The notes: a model not told the origin generated them from the sequence alone. Numbered from the stretch's first letter, positions 36,210 to 45,205 are shown. The stretch: DNA of 64,000 nucleotides from Cypionkella aquatica (GCF_030161095.1 NZ_BSPP01000015.1:1-64000), one strand, 5' to 3'. Numbers and translations: made by a program.

Positions 36210-37225
36210 CGCGCAATCCCGATGCGGCGGGTGGAGCTGCGGATCACCAATTCGCCCGGCAGCACCACGCGGGACACTTTCGGCTGGTCGGCAGCGATCC
36301 ATGCCATCAGCATATCGACGGTTTCCTGCACCATCTGATCGACGCGCTGGCGATACGTGGTCAGGTTATAGGCGGGCCAAGCGGCGGGGGGCACATCGTC
36401 GAAGCCGACGACCGAGACATCTTCGGGCACGCGCAGGCCGAGTTCAAACCGCAGCACATCCATCACCGCGAAGGCCATGTGATCATTGGCGACGAACACC
36501 GCATCGGGGCGGCGCTGGGTGGCAAACAGGGTGCGCGCGGCCATTTGTGCGGTGCGGTAGTCGAAGTTGCCATCGGCGCGGGCGAACAGCTCTTGCCCCG
36601 CCTCGGCGAGACCTGCGCGAAAGCCTGCCTCACGATCCGCTTGGGTCGATGCTCCGGTAAAGCCCGCGATATAGGCGATGCGGCTGTGGCCGGTGGCGCA
36701 AAGGTAATCGGCCAAGGCCTTGCCGCCCGCGAAATTGTCAGAGGTGACAGAAGAGAGGTTCTTATCCTCATGCGCGCGGTTGAACAAAACCACCGGGATG
36801 CCGGTTTCCTGACAGCGCGCGGCCAGATCAGACGACATCGAGACAGAGGCCATTACGATGCCATCCACTTGATAATCCAGAATTTCGCGGATCACCTGAT
36901 CGACATTGACGCTGGTTTGCGGGGCCAGAAAGATCAGCACATGATAGCCGACTTTTTGCAGTTCGGTGGAGAGACGCTCGACCATCTCGGGGTAGAAATA
37001 GTTTTCCAGATAGGCCACGACCAAGCCGATGATGCGGCTTTTGCCGGATTTGAGCGAGCGCGCCAGCACATTGGGGCGGTAGCCCAGTTGCAGGGCAGCC
37101 GCCCGCACCTTGTCGGCGGTTTTCTGGCTGACTGACGATCCGGGCGTGAACACCCGGCTGACCGCCGATTGGCTGACGCCCGCAAGGGCTGCCACTTCCA
37201 GCGATGTCACTTTTTCATTGGCCAC
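36206..37225 (-). CDS. LacI-family transcriptional regulator
   Basis: 339 residues. N-terminal LacI helix-turn-helix and hinge: VTSLEVAALAGVSQSAVSRV, then LGYRPNVLARSLKSGKS. The periplasmic-binding-like effector domain follows (VGFDDVPPAAWPAYNLTTYR near the C-terminus). It is embedded between the ABC transporter genes and the amidase genes, and four copies of a palindrome with the central CG of LacI-type sites lie upstream of the three units of this region, so it is the probable repressor of all of them. The effector is likely the transported compound. Confidence 0.88.
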   Translation of the reverse strand: MANEKVTSLEVAALAGVSQSAVSRVFTPGSSVSQKTADKVRAAALQLGYRPNVLARSLKSGKSRIIGLVVAYLENYFYPEMVERLSTELQKVGYHVLIFLAPQTSVNVDQVIREILDYQVDGIVMASVSMSSDLAARCQETGIPVVLFNRAHEDKNLSSVTSDNFAGGKALADYLCATGHSRIAYIAGFTGASTQADREAGFRAGLAEAGQELFARADGNFDYRTAQMAARTLFATQRRPDAVFVANDHMAFAVMDVLRFELGLRVPEDVSVVGFDDVPPAAWPAYNLTTYRQRVDQMVQETVDMLMAWIAADQPKVSRVVLPGELVIRSSTRRIGIAR

Positions 37226-37285
37226 CCGAACACTCCTGCTACGTTGCCGCAGATTGCTCTATAGCAGATTTGGCGGGCAAGCCTA

Positions 37286-38335
37286 TCATAGTGCAATGCG
37301 CGCGCCGGTGCTGGCGTCAAACAGATGCACGACAGACAGTGGCACGCTGATCTGCAACGGCGCGCCGATGTCGATGCGGAAGTCTTTCGGCGCGCGCACC
37401 GCCACCAACGCACCCGCGATCCGCACAGAGACCAGCGTGGCATCGCCCAGCAGTTCCATCGCGTAGACCGGGGCCTGGATATTGCCGCCGTCGCTGACAA
37501 CTTGGGCATCCTCGGCCCGGAAGCCCAGCGTCACCGGGCCATTGGCGGCCGCAAGGTTGGCAACCTGCATGCCATCCGCGCCGAACACTCCGCCCGCGAT
37601 GTGGCCGGGGATCAGGTTCATTGCGGGCGAGCCGATAAAGCTGGCGACAAAGGTGTTGGCGGGGCGGTCGTAGATTTCGGTGGGGGTGCCGACTTGCTGC
37701 ACCTGGCCCTTGTTCATCACCACAACACGGTCGGCCAGAGTCATCGCCTCGATCTGGTCATGGGTGACGTAGATCGTGGTGGTTTTCAGCGTGTGGTGCA
37801 GGTTTTTGATCTGCGCGCGGGTCGATACCCGCAGCTTGGCGTCAAGGTTGGACAAAGGTTCGTCCATCAGGAACGCATTGGGTTCGCGCACGATCGCGCG
37901 GGCAAGGGCCACACGTTGACGCTGGCCACCAGACAGCGCTGCGGGGCGGCGATCGAGCAGGGGGCCGAGTTCCACCATTTCCGCGGCGCGCATCACGCGG
38001 GCGTCATGCTCGGCTTTCGGCACATTGCGCACCCGCAGCGGGAAGCGGATGTTTTCATAGACCGTCAGGTTCGGATAAAGCCCATAGCTTTGGAACACCA
38101 TCGAGATGTCACGGTCTTTCGGCTCCATCCCGTTGACCATGCGATCCCCGATCCAGATTTCGCCGGACGTCGATTCCTCCAGTCCCGCGATCATCCGCAT
38201 GGTGGTGGTCTTGCCGCAGCCAGACGGCCCCAGCAGCACCAGAAATTCGGCATCAGCGATTTCGAGGCTGAAATTATCGACGCCGACATAAGAGCCCCAG
38301 CGTTTGCAGACATTCACAAGGCGAATTTGCGCCAT
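37286..38335 (-). CDS. Carbohydrate-type ABC transporter ATPase (UgpC/MalK type)
   Basis: 349 residues. Walker A GPSGCGKTTT (about residues 37-46), signature [15 protein letters not shown], Walker [16 protein letters not shown], switch YVTHDQIEAM. C-terminal TOBE/MalK domain with LGFRAEDAQV. Works with the two permeases encoded upstream on the same strand (3-base gap). Member of the LacI-controlled chain. Confidence 0.92.
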   Translation of the reverse strand: MAQIRLVNVCKRWGSYVGVDNFSLEIADAEFLVLLGPSGCGKTTTMRMIAGLEESTSGEIWIGDRMVNGMEPKDRDISMVFQSYGLYPNLTVYENIRFPLRVRNVPKAEHDARVMRAAEMVELGPLLDRRPAALSGGQRQRVALARAIVREPNAFLMDEPLSNLDAKLRVSTRAQIKNLHHTLKTTTIYVTHDQIEAMTLADRVVVMNKGQVQQVGTPTEIYDRPANTFVASFIGSPAMNLIPGHIAGGVFGADGMQVANLAAANGPVTLGFRAEDAQVVSDGGNIQAPVYAMELLGDATLVSVRIAGALVAVRAPKDFRIDIGAPLQISVPLSVVHLFDASTGARIAL

Positions 38336-38338
38336 GAT

Positions 38339-39211
38339 TTACCCTTTCACAGCGCCTGCGGTCAGGCCCGAGACGATTTGACGTTGGAAGAACAGCACCA
38401 GCACGAACAAGGGCACGGTGGCAGAGACCACAGCGGCGACCGCATACATCACATTGCCTTCGTTCTGGATCGACCCGAGGAAGCTTGCGATCTTCGGGAT
38501 CATGGTTTGGTTGTCTTGGCTCAGCAGCATCGAAGTCACCGCGAAGTCATTGTAAGCCAACAAGAAACTGAACAGCCCGGTTGTCACCACCCCCGGCCAC
38601 ATCACCGGCATGATCACCATGCGGAAGGCCTGAAAGCGGGTGCAGCCATCGACCAGCGCGCTTTCGTCCAGATCCTTGGGGATCGACAGGAAAAAGCTGT
38701 GCAGCATCCACAGGGTGAAGGGCTGGTTGATTGCCACCAGCACCACGATTGTGGTGGGAAGCACGCCCCAGATGTTCAGCTGAAAGAACGGCAGCAGATA
38801 GCCCGACACCAGCGTGATATGCGGCATGGCGCGGAACACCAAAGCGGCAATCAAGATCCAGAACGCATAGCGTTGACCGGAGCGTGCCAAGGCATAGCCG
38901 CCCAAAGTGCCGACAAACAGCGAAATGCAGGTGACGCAGATGGTGACGATCAGCGTGTTGATCACCGGCTTCCAGAATTCATTCTTGATCCAAGCGCCCT
39001 CATACCCCGCAAGGGTAAAGCTGCCGCCGGTCTGGGCTTGGGTGCGGGTGCCTTCGATGGCGAACCACCAGCTTTCGCGTGAGAAAAAGTCAGCTTCGAC
39101 CTTGAAGCTGCCCCAGACCGTCCATGCAAACGGGAACAGGGCAGCGATCAGCCAGATTGCCAGAAATCCGGTCGTCAGGCCGCGCAGGGCCAAGGGGCGC
39201 GTGTTCGCCAT
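38339..39211 (-). CDS. ABC transporter permease (MalG type)
   Basis: 290 residues, six membrane segments, starting LIAALFPFAWTVWGSF. EAA loop KDLDESALVDGCTRFQAFRM, end QIVSGLTAGAVKG typical for MalG proteins. Compared with usual MalG it has a longer periplasmic segment after the first helix (residues about 40-75). Separated by one base from the upstream permease gene. Confidence 0.9.
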   Translation of the reverse strand: MANTRPLALRGLTTGFLAIWLIAALFPFAWTVWGSFKVEADFFSRESWWFAIEGTRTQAQTGGSFTLAGYEGAWIKNEFWKPVINTLIVTICVTCISLFVGTLGGYALARSGQRYAFWILIAALVFRAMPHITLVSGYLLPFFQLNIWGVLPTTIVVLVAINQPFTLWMLHSFFLSIPKDLDESALVDGCTRFQAFRMVIMPVMWPGVVTTGLFSFLLAYNDFAVTSMLLSQDNQTMIPKIASFLGSIQNEGNVMYAVAAVVSATVPLFVLVLFFQRQIVSGLTAGAVKG

Positions 39212-39212
39212 G

Positions 39213-40244
39213 TTACACCACCTTCCGGTTAAAATCGCGCCATGTGCGCAGCAAGACCGGGGCCAACAGGATCAGCACGCCGATGATCGTGATCACCGAA
39301 GTCGCCCCGGCAGAGCCGAATTGCGCCGAATCCTGACTGACCAGATCATTGTAGACCAGCCATGACAGCGAGGTCGCATTGGCCTCGGCAGAAAAGCCGA
39401 CGATGGGTTCAAACACCCGGAAATTGTCCATCAACTGCACCAGCGCCACAAAGGTCGCCAGCGGCATCAGATGCGGGATGATCACAAACCGCACGGATTG
39501 CCAGCGGGTTGCGCCATCCATCTTGGCGCTTTCCAGCGTATCCTGCGGCACGCTTTGCAATCCCGCATAGAACACCACAAAGGAAAACGGGCCATTGGTC
39601 CACACGCCATACAGCAGCAACACCGCCCATGTCAGCGCCGGAGATGCCCGCAGCGACAGCGTCGGATCGCCGGTCAGATGCTGCAAGCCTGCGCCCAAGA
39701 TGCCCGCCGGGTTGAACATCCACGACAGGATCAGCGAGCCCACCAAGGGCGTGATGATCATGGGCAGCAACGACACAAAGATCGTCGGCCCGCGCAGCAG
39801 CTTGGGAATGGTGTTCACCGCCAAAGCCACCGCAAAGCCCAAGGCCATCGCAAGTGGGGTGACGAAAAAGCAATAGGCCAAAGTGAAGGCCAAGGCGCGG
39901 TAGAACGGCAGGTTCATCAGCCGCGCGCCAATGTCGCCAATGCCGTTGTTATCGCTGAATATTGCGCCAACTTCGGCCACAGCCAGATGGTTGCGGTTCA
40001 GATAGTTGGAAAAGCCTGCAAATTTGCCCAACGGCGCATCCGCGCGCAGCTTGGCCATCGCTTCGGTATCGACCTTGGTTTCACTGTCACAGCCAAACGG
40101 GCCGCAGCTTTCCACAGTGGTCAGGATTGCATCATGCTCGACGTAGAACGACTGCACCAGCACCGAGAAAATCGGCAATGTGATGAACAGCACCATCGCC
40201 AGCAGGGACGGAAAGATGAAAGCGAAGAAGGCACGATGCGGCAT
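39213..40244 (-). CDS. ABC transporter permease (MalF type) with enlarged periplasmic loop
   Basis: 343 residues. The first membrane helix (FIFPSLLAMVLFITLPIFSV) is followed by an unusually long periplasmic stretch of about 85 residues with a CGPFGC cysteine pair, before the remaining helices. EAA loop: TLESAKMDGATRWQSVRFV. It pairs with the MalG-type permease. The enlarged loop may contact the binding protein, as in MalF of enterobacteria; the disulfide is an inference. Confidence 0.88.
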   Translation of the reverse strand: MPHRAFFAFIFPSLLAMVLFITLPIFSVLVQSFYVEHDAILTTVESCGPFGCDSETKVDTEAMAKLRADAPLGKFAGFSNYLNRNHLAVAEVGAIFSDNNGIGDIGARLMNLPFYRALAFTLAYCFFVTPLAMALGFAVALAVNTIPKLLRGPTIFVSLLPMIITPLVGSLILSWMFNPAGILGAGLQHLTGDPTLSLRASPALTWAVLLLYGVWTNGPFSFVVFYAGLQSVPQDTLESAKMDGATRWQSVRFVIIPHLMPLATFVALVQLMDNFRVFEPIVGFSAEANATSLSWLVYNDLVSQDSAQFGSAGATSVITIIGVLILLAPVLLRTWRDFNRKVV

Positions 40245-40270
40245 GGCAAGGCTCCGATCCAGAAATCAAA

Positions 40271-40302
40271 GGCTGCAAGGCGGGGGAGGCCACCTTGCAG
40301 CC
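40271..40302 (-). other. Intercistronic hairpin after the substrate-binding protein gene
   Basis: On the minus strand GGCTGCAAGG, 12-base loop, CCTTGCAGCC, a perfect 10-base stem followed by TTTGATTT. It lies between the binding-protein gene and its permease. It probably stabilises the binding-protein mRNA or terminates part of the transcripts. Confidence 0.6.
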
Positions 40303-40314
40303 CGTGGCGAAAGC

Positions 40315-41568
40315 TTACTTCAGAAAGCCGCCTTCTTTCGCCGCCGTATCATAGGCTGACTTCACATCCGCCAAAGCCTGATCGGCGTCTTCTTTACCGG
40401 CGATGAAATCGGCCAGTTCGGTTTGCAGGGCGGTGTGCAGCAGGCCCATGTAGGGCTGCATCGGGTAAGGCTTGGCGCCGCCCTTGGCATTGCCGATCAC
40501 GCCCACGGCGGTCGGGCCGGGCTCGTACCCTGCCACCAGCCACGTTGCGACGCCGGGGTTTGCCGCGACAGTTTCCGGGCTGATGCCTTTGACCATCGCT
40601 TGGAAAGATGCCGCTGCATCTTCATCCGAGATATGCGACGCGATGGTAAAGCCATCCCACCACAAAGCCGCCGCCGGAATGGTGCCGCCGTTGATGGTGG
40701 GTGCTGCGGCAAAAGCGGTGCCTGCCGCCACTTCGGCGCTGGCCGTTGCCGGATCAATCGCCGCCGCCGCAAGCGAGCCCCACTGGTTCATCATCGCAAC
40801 CTTGCCCGCATCCCAGACCTTGTTCAGCTCTGTCGCGTCATAGGTCAGATAGTCGGGGTTCATGAAGGTGGTCATCGCGCGCATGGTTTCCAGCACCTTG
40901 CGGCCACTGTCATTGTCAATCGCGAGTTCCGCCGAGCCATCGGCAAAGAGGTTGGTGCCGGTGCCCAGATACATGTTCACAAACTCGGCAGCGAGATCCC
41001 AGCCGGGTTTGTCAGCGGCGGCCAGCGGGTATTCCATCAGGCCCTTGTCCTTGATCACCTGCGCTGCGGCCAGCATGTCTTCATAGCTGGTCGGCACGGC
41101 AACACCGGCCTTTTCCAGAATGTCCTTGCGGTAGAACAGGTGCTGACCGTTGCCCATGAAGGCAATCGCCATCACCTTGCCGTCGATCTTGATCAACTGG
41201 TTCGGTTGCAGGCTGGCACCGTATTTGGCGACCAGATCATCCAGCGGGCGGATCAGCCCGTCGTTCAGCAGCGGCACGATGGAATTGTTCGCCACCACGG
41301 CCACGGTGTATTCGGCGGGATTGGCGGTCAGCGCCGGGCCCTGAATGTTCTTATGCTCGGCAGTGGCATTGGCCGTCACGGTGACGGTTGCGGTGGCGCA
41401 GGTTGCGGCCACATCATTGACGATGCGCAACGCTTCAAAGTCATTCGACAGGATCCGCACCGATCCCGCGCCCGTGATGCCGCAATCGGCCCATGCAGCC
41501 CCCCCCGAAAGCAGGGCCGCAACGCTTACCGCACCAGCCATCAACGCCTTGGTCATTCTGATTTTCAT
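40315..41568 (-). CDS. ABC transporter periplasmic substrate-binding protein (family 1)
   Basis: 417 residues. Signal peptide about residues 1-27 (MAGAVSVAALLSGGAAWA, cleavage before DCGI). Mature protein shows the family 1 pattern: FMGNGQHLFYRKDILEKAGV and WDAGKVAMMNQWGS. Start 41568 chosen for the signal peptide and AGAGGG upstream; the frame is open 49 codons further without support. A LacI operator copy lies 83 bases upstream. Ligand unknown; MalE-type fold suggests a polyol, sugar or related polar compound, though it has an N-terminal cysteine near the mature start. Confidence 0.88.
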   Translation of the reverse strand: MKIRMTKALMAGAVSVAALLSGGAAWADCGITGAGSVRILSNDFEALRIVNDVAATCATATVTVTANATAEHKNIQGPALTANPAEYTVAVVANNSIVPLLNDGLIRPLDDLVAKYGASLQPNQLIKIDGKVMAIAFMGNGQHLFYRKDILEKAGVAVPTSYEDMLAAAQVIKDKGLMEYPLAAADKPGWDLAAEFVNMYLGTGTNLFADGSAELAIDNDSGRKVLETMRAMTTFMNPDYLTYDATELNKVWDAGKVAMMNQWGSLAAAAIDPATASAEVAAGTAFAAAPTINGGTIPAAALWWDGFTIASHISDEDAAASFQAMVKGISPETVAANPGVATWLVAGYEPGPTAVGVIGNAKGGAKPYPMQPYMGLLHTALQTELADFIAGKEDADQALADVKSAYDTAAKEGGFLK

Positions 41569-41650
41569 ATCGCACCCTCTGTTGGTGATTTCATCTCTGC
41601 GGCTGAATCTGGCAGCCCGGAACCAATCTACCGCTAAAGCTAAACATTCT

Positions 41651-41666
41651 TTGCATACGATTGCAA
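41651..41666. promoter_or_regulatory. Putative LacI operator O3 (before the binding-protein gene)
   Basis: TTGCATACGATTGCAA matches 14 of 16 positions of TTGCATACGTATGCAA and is itself near-palindromic. It lies in the AT-rich gap between the SnoaL-like gene and the transporter genes, so the transporter has its own controlled promoter in addition to read-through. Confidence 0.7.
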
Positions 41667-41764
41667 ATATAATATTGCGGCTGCACTCAAAAACATATGG
41701 CCGCCGAAACGCCAACGGCCCGCCGTTGCAGGCGAGCCGTTGAGTTGCTCGGGGGGGCTAGCTG

Positions 41765-42928
41765 CTACGCGATCAGCATCGCGGCCTTGCGGTCAGCCAT
41801 CTGCGCCAGTTTCACCTGCACCAGCGCCGAGGCTTCGTCATAGACGCGCCATTCATCAACAATCTTGCCGTTTTTGTAGTGGAAATGCGTGATCCCCATC
41901 ATTTGCACGCGCTTTCCGGTCGGAGCGCCCAGATGGTTCAGGATGCCATAGCCCAGATGGTGCCCCTCCATGATCCAGCGCACCGCGACCTTTTCGCCGC
42001 CTTCTTCGCAGGGGGTGGTGCAGATGTGCTGCGGGGTGAACGCCGCATCCGGCAGTGATCCGATCAGCCCCAAGGTTTGGTGAATGATCGAGGCCACACC
42101 ATAAAGTTCCGCCATCAGCGGCCCATGATATTGCGCGGTCGGGGCGTAAAGATCGGCAATCTGGCCCAGCATCTTGCGGTTATAGACATCGTGCAGCCAG
42201 CGCAAAGTATGACGCTCAAGGTCGTTCGAGGCGATGGACAGATCAGCCTCGGCCTCTGGCGGATATTGCCCGATCATGTGGCGATTTTCGCCAATATCCA
42301 ATGAAACCATGCCCTTATCAAACGCAGCGCTGGCGATTCTTTCGGCATAAGCCTGCACGTCCAGCCCCAATTGCTGCAAAATCGCGGTGGTGTCGGCGAC
42401 AACCCATTCGCGGTAAATCTTGTTTTCATAGATCATGCAGTCGGCGATGGTGCGCGAGGTGAACATGCGGCCCGTCGGATAGCCCAAGTGGCCGTTCTGC
42501 GTGTGCCGCCCGGTGCCGGTGACCAGATGCGAGGTATAAAATCCTGCGTTTTCATCGCCCTTCCAGATCACCTGAGTCGCCATGCCGCGCCGCTCGGGGA
42601 AGGAAACCAGCCGCTGGATGGTGTCGCGCACAACCTCTTCCCGGGTGTAAAGCGTGCCCGTGGTGCCATAAAGCACGCAATTGTGGGTGTAGTGGCTGTA
42701 GATCAGCCCAATATCACGCTCGTCCCAGATCTTATGGGTGCAGCGCACGATGTAATCGACAATATCGGTGTAAATCGGATCAAAACCGCGCATGGCTTGC
42801 GTGCGCTTGCCATTGGCGGGGGCCAGATCGGGGTAATCGTGCCGCTCGACCTGCAACACCTTCTCGGCCCGCGCTGCCGCGACGTCGGTTTTCGACGCCG
42901 CGCTGTCCATCTTGTCTGCCATGTCCAT
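41765..42928 (-). CDS. Tandem SnoaL-like (NTF2 fold) protein
   Basis: 387 residues. Two NTF2-like modules can be seen: about residues 45-190 (YIVRCTHKIWDERDIGLIYS ... YTREEVVRDTIQRL ... YENKIYREWVV) and about 225-370 (WLHDVYNRKMLGQIADLYAP ... YKNGKIVDEWRVYDE). SnoaL-type folds serve as polyketide cyclases, isomerases or dehydratases; here the job is unknown. First gene of the leftward transporter chain with a LacI operator copy upstream, so it is probably a catabolic enzyme of the same substrate. No signal peptide. Confidence 0.78.
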   Translation of the reverse strand: MDMADKMDSAASKTDVAAARAEKVLQVERHDYPDLAPANGKRTQAMRGFDPIYTDIVDYIVRCTHKIWDERDIGLIYSHYTHNCVLYGTTGTLYTREEVVRDTIQRLVSFPERRGMATQVIWKGDENAGFYTSHLVTGTGRHTQNGHLGYPTGRMFTSRTIADCMIYENKIYREWVVADTTAILQQLGLDVQAYAERIASAAFDKGMVSLDIGENRHMIGQYPPEAEADLSIASNDLERHTLRWLHDVYNRKMLGQIADLYAPTAQYHGPLMAELYGVASIIHQTLGLIGSLPDAAFTPQHICTTPCEEGGEKVAVRWIMEGHHLGYGILNHLGAPTGKRVQMMGITHFHYKNGKIVDEWRVYDEASALVQVKLAQMADRKAAMLIA

Positions 42929-43010
42929 TTTCGCCTTTTGCGCTGTTTCGCCCGCGCGTTCCCATGCGCCGCCGAGTGAGTTTACCTGATGGGCGCTAAA
43001 ATGAACCTCA

Positions 43011-43026
43011 AAGCATACGTATGCAA
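43011..43026. promoter_or_regulatory. Putative LacI operator O4 (before the SnoaL-like gene)
   Basis: AAGCATACGTATGCAA contains the perfect palindrome GCATACGTATGC and matches 14 of 16 positions of the shared site. It lies 83 bases upstream of the SnoaL-like start, the same distance as O3 from its gene. Confidence 0.72.
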
Positions 43027-43433
43027 GAAGAATCTGCTTTTACCCATGCCCGGTGATCAATCTATCGCCCGAGGGGGGAGGGGGCAGCGGCCGACACCCC
43101 GTCGCTGCTGTCAATTTCGGATGGCCATTTGGTCAGATGCTCTGCGTCAACAGGATGTCATCGCGTAACAAAGCGTCACTGTCAGCCGCAGCGCCCAAAG
43201 CGAAGGCAAAGGCGTGGTATGCGCCGGGGTGACTCTCAACTGGCACCACGTCAAAGAGTGCTGCAAGACGCGGCGTGCCTGCGTGGGAAAGGGGGCATGG
43301 TTCCGCGCACGACCGCCCACCATCCCATGCGCGTCTGGCTTGGCGAAAATCAGGCATTGGCGGCGGCCACCACTTCATCCTTTTCAGTCCCAATTTTTGT
43401 GCGAACTGCCAAGTAATCAGCTGAAACGTGCAA

Positions 43434-43467
43434 TGTCGAAAATATTGTCGACAAAATTATTGACAAA
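43434..43467. promoter_or_regulatory. Putative GntR operator of the transporter/amidohydrolase operon
   Basis: The perfect palindrome TTGTCGACAA at 43445-43454 is flanked by TGTCGA at 43434-43439 and TTGACAA at 43460-43466. The TTGTC / GACAA half-sites also form the 16-base palindrome upstream of the gntR gene at 53515-53530. The region is AT-rich and lies about 120 bases before the transporter start. Regulation by the GntR protein is inferred. Confidence 0.6.
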
Positions 43468-43584
43468 ATGATCCGCAATTCTGACAGTGCTTACAGGACG
43501 CTTGCTTCTGCCCCAGCGTTCACAACCTGCCCGCGAATCCCGGCATCAGACCGAGAGGAAGCGGGCCCTCAACAGGGAATGACC

Positions 43585-45147
43585 ATGTTTTTCAAATCCA
43601 CCCTGCTGGCCGGCGTCGCCATCGCCTGCTTTGCCACCGCCGGATCGGCGCAAACCCTGCGTTGGGGGGCTGCCCGAGATATCAATTCGCTCGACCCGTA
43701 TTCCTATGGCTCGACCTTCACCATCAGCTTTCTGAACCATGTCTATGAAGGGCTGGTGCGTTACAACGGCGATCTTCAGATCGAACCGGCGCTTGCGACC
43801 GAATGGGAAGTGCTGCCGAACAACATCTGGCGCTTCAAGCTGCGCCAAGGTGTGAAGTTCCACGATGGCGCTGATTTCACCGCCGATGACGTGGTGTCAT
43901 CGCTTGCCCGCGTCAGCCATCCCGACAGCCCGCTGAAGGGCAATCTGCCTGCCTTTAAGTCGGCCACCAAGGTCGATGACTACACCGTCGATATCGAACT
44001 TGTCGGCACCTATCCCTTGCTGCTGAACGATCTGACCAACATCCATATGTTTGATGCAGGCTGGCTGAAGGAACACAATGCCGAGCTGCCGACCGATGTG
44101 GCGAAAAAGGTCGAAGGCTATCCGACGTTCAACGCCAACGGCACTGGTCCGTTCATCGTCGAAAGCCGCGTGCCAGACAGCAAAACCGTGCTGATCGTCA
44201 ATGATGGCTGGTGGGACACGCCCAAGCACAACCTGAAACGCATCGAATTCACCCCGATTGCGTCGGATGCGACCCGCGTGGCAGCCCTGCTGTCGGGTGA
44301 GATCGACTTTACCGAAAAAGCCCCGGTGCAGGATCTACCGCGCTTGGCCGCCACCCCGACCGTCAAGGTGATGGAAGCGAATGAGCTGCGCACCATCATG
44401 TTCGGCTTCAACTTCCAAGACAAACTGGCCAATGGCCAGCCGAACTTCTTCCAGCACAAGGAAATGCGCGAGGCTGTGGCGCTGGCCATCGACCTTAACC
44501 TGATCCGTGACAAGGTGATGCGCGGCAAATCCCGCGTCACCGGCACCGTGGTCGCACCCGCGATCCCCGGCTATGACGCGGCGCTGGACGTGCCTTCGGC
44601 CTATGACCCCGAAAAAGCCGCCGCGATGATCAAGGAACTTGGCGCCGAGGACTTTGCGTTTGAAATCGTCTGCGCCAACGATGTCTGGCTGAACGAGGAA
44701 GAAATCTGCAACGCCATGGTGTCGATGCTGACCCGCGTTGGCCTGAAGCCGACGCTGAGCATTGGTCCGAACGCCGTGCAGCAGATCAAGCAGACCAATG
44801 GCGAGGCCGATATGTTCAGCTTTGGCTGGGCGAACGAGCCGATGCTGGATGCCTATTCGATCCTGCTGCAAGTGTTCCAAACCAAAAGCGACAATGCCGG
44901 GGTATTCAACTGGGGTGGGTGGTCCTATCCTGAACTGGATAAGCTGATCATCGCGGCTTCGACCGAACTGGACCGCACCAAGCGGTTGGCCTTGGAATCG
45001 CAAGCGCTGAAGATCGTGAAGGACGAGTCGATCATGCTGCCCTTCCACCAGCAGCCGATGGCTTGGGCGACCTCGGACAAGGTGGAAAGCGTGGTGCAGC
45101 TTTCGGACAACAAGGGTCGCCATTGGCTGACCCGGATGACCGAATAA
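43585..45147 (+). CDS. Dipeptide-type ABC transporter substrate-binding protein (family 5)
   Basis: 520 residues. Signal peptide about 1-21 (TLLAGVAIACFATAGSAQ). Family 5 motifs: LRWGAARDINSLDPYSYG, LATEWEVLPNNIWRFKLRQG VKFHDG and a C-terminal lobe with WNWGGWSYPEL-like FNWGGWSYPELD. Start at 43585 is spaced from AGGGA better than the ATG six bases earlier. Heads an operon of transporter and two amidohydrolases. Family 5 proteins bind peptides, opines, nickel complexes or other small amides; the ligand here is unknown. Confidence 0.9.
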   Translation: MFFKSTLLAGVAIACFATAGSAQTLRWGAARDINSLDPYSYGSTFTISFLNHVYEGLVRYNGDLQIEPALATEWEVLPNNIWRFKLRQGVKFHDGADFTADDVVSSLARVSHPDSPLKGNLPAFKSATKVDDYTVDIELVGTYPLLLNDLTNIHMFDAGWLKEHNAELPTDVAKKVEGYPTFNANGTGPFIVESRVPDSKTVLIVNDGWWDTPKHNLKRIEFTPIASDATRVAALLSGEIDFTEKAPVQDLPRLAATPTVKVMEANELRTIMFGFNFQDKLANGQPNFFQHKEMREAVALAIDLNLIRDKVMRGKSRVTGTVVAPAIPGYDAALDVPSAYDPEKAAAMIKELGAEDFAFEIVCANDVWLNEEEICNAMVSMLTRVGLKPTLSIGPNAVQQIKQTNGEADMFSFGWANEPMLDAYSILLQVFQTKSDNAGVFNWGGWSYPELDKLIIAASTELDRTKRLALESQALKIVKDESIMLPFHQQPMAWATSDKVESVVQLSDNKGRHWLTRMTE

Positions 45148-45157
45148 ATCCGCATCA

Positions 45158-45182
45158 GGCCCGGCGCAACACGCGCCGGGCC
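45158..45182 (+). other. Intercistronic hairpin after the family 5 binding protein
   Basis: GGCCCGGCGC, loop AACAC, GCGCCGGGCC, a perfect 10-base stem 10 bases after the stop codon, without a T tract. As with the other two binding-protein genes in this window, it probably protects the upstream mRNA. Confidence 0.6.
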
Positions 45183-45205
45183 CCACCCCTTACGGAGCCA
45201 GTCCC

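Larger units (their letters stand above)
42929..43584. other. Divergent region between the LacI-type and GntR-type regulons
   Basis: About 655 bases between the leftward SnoaL-like gene and the rightward dipeptide-type transporter operon. It holds the LacI operator copy O4 at 43011-43026 and the GntR-type palindromes at 43434-43454. The middle (43080-43430) has open frames but no recognisable gene. Confidence 0.55.
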
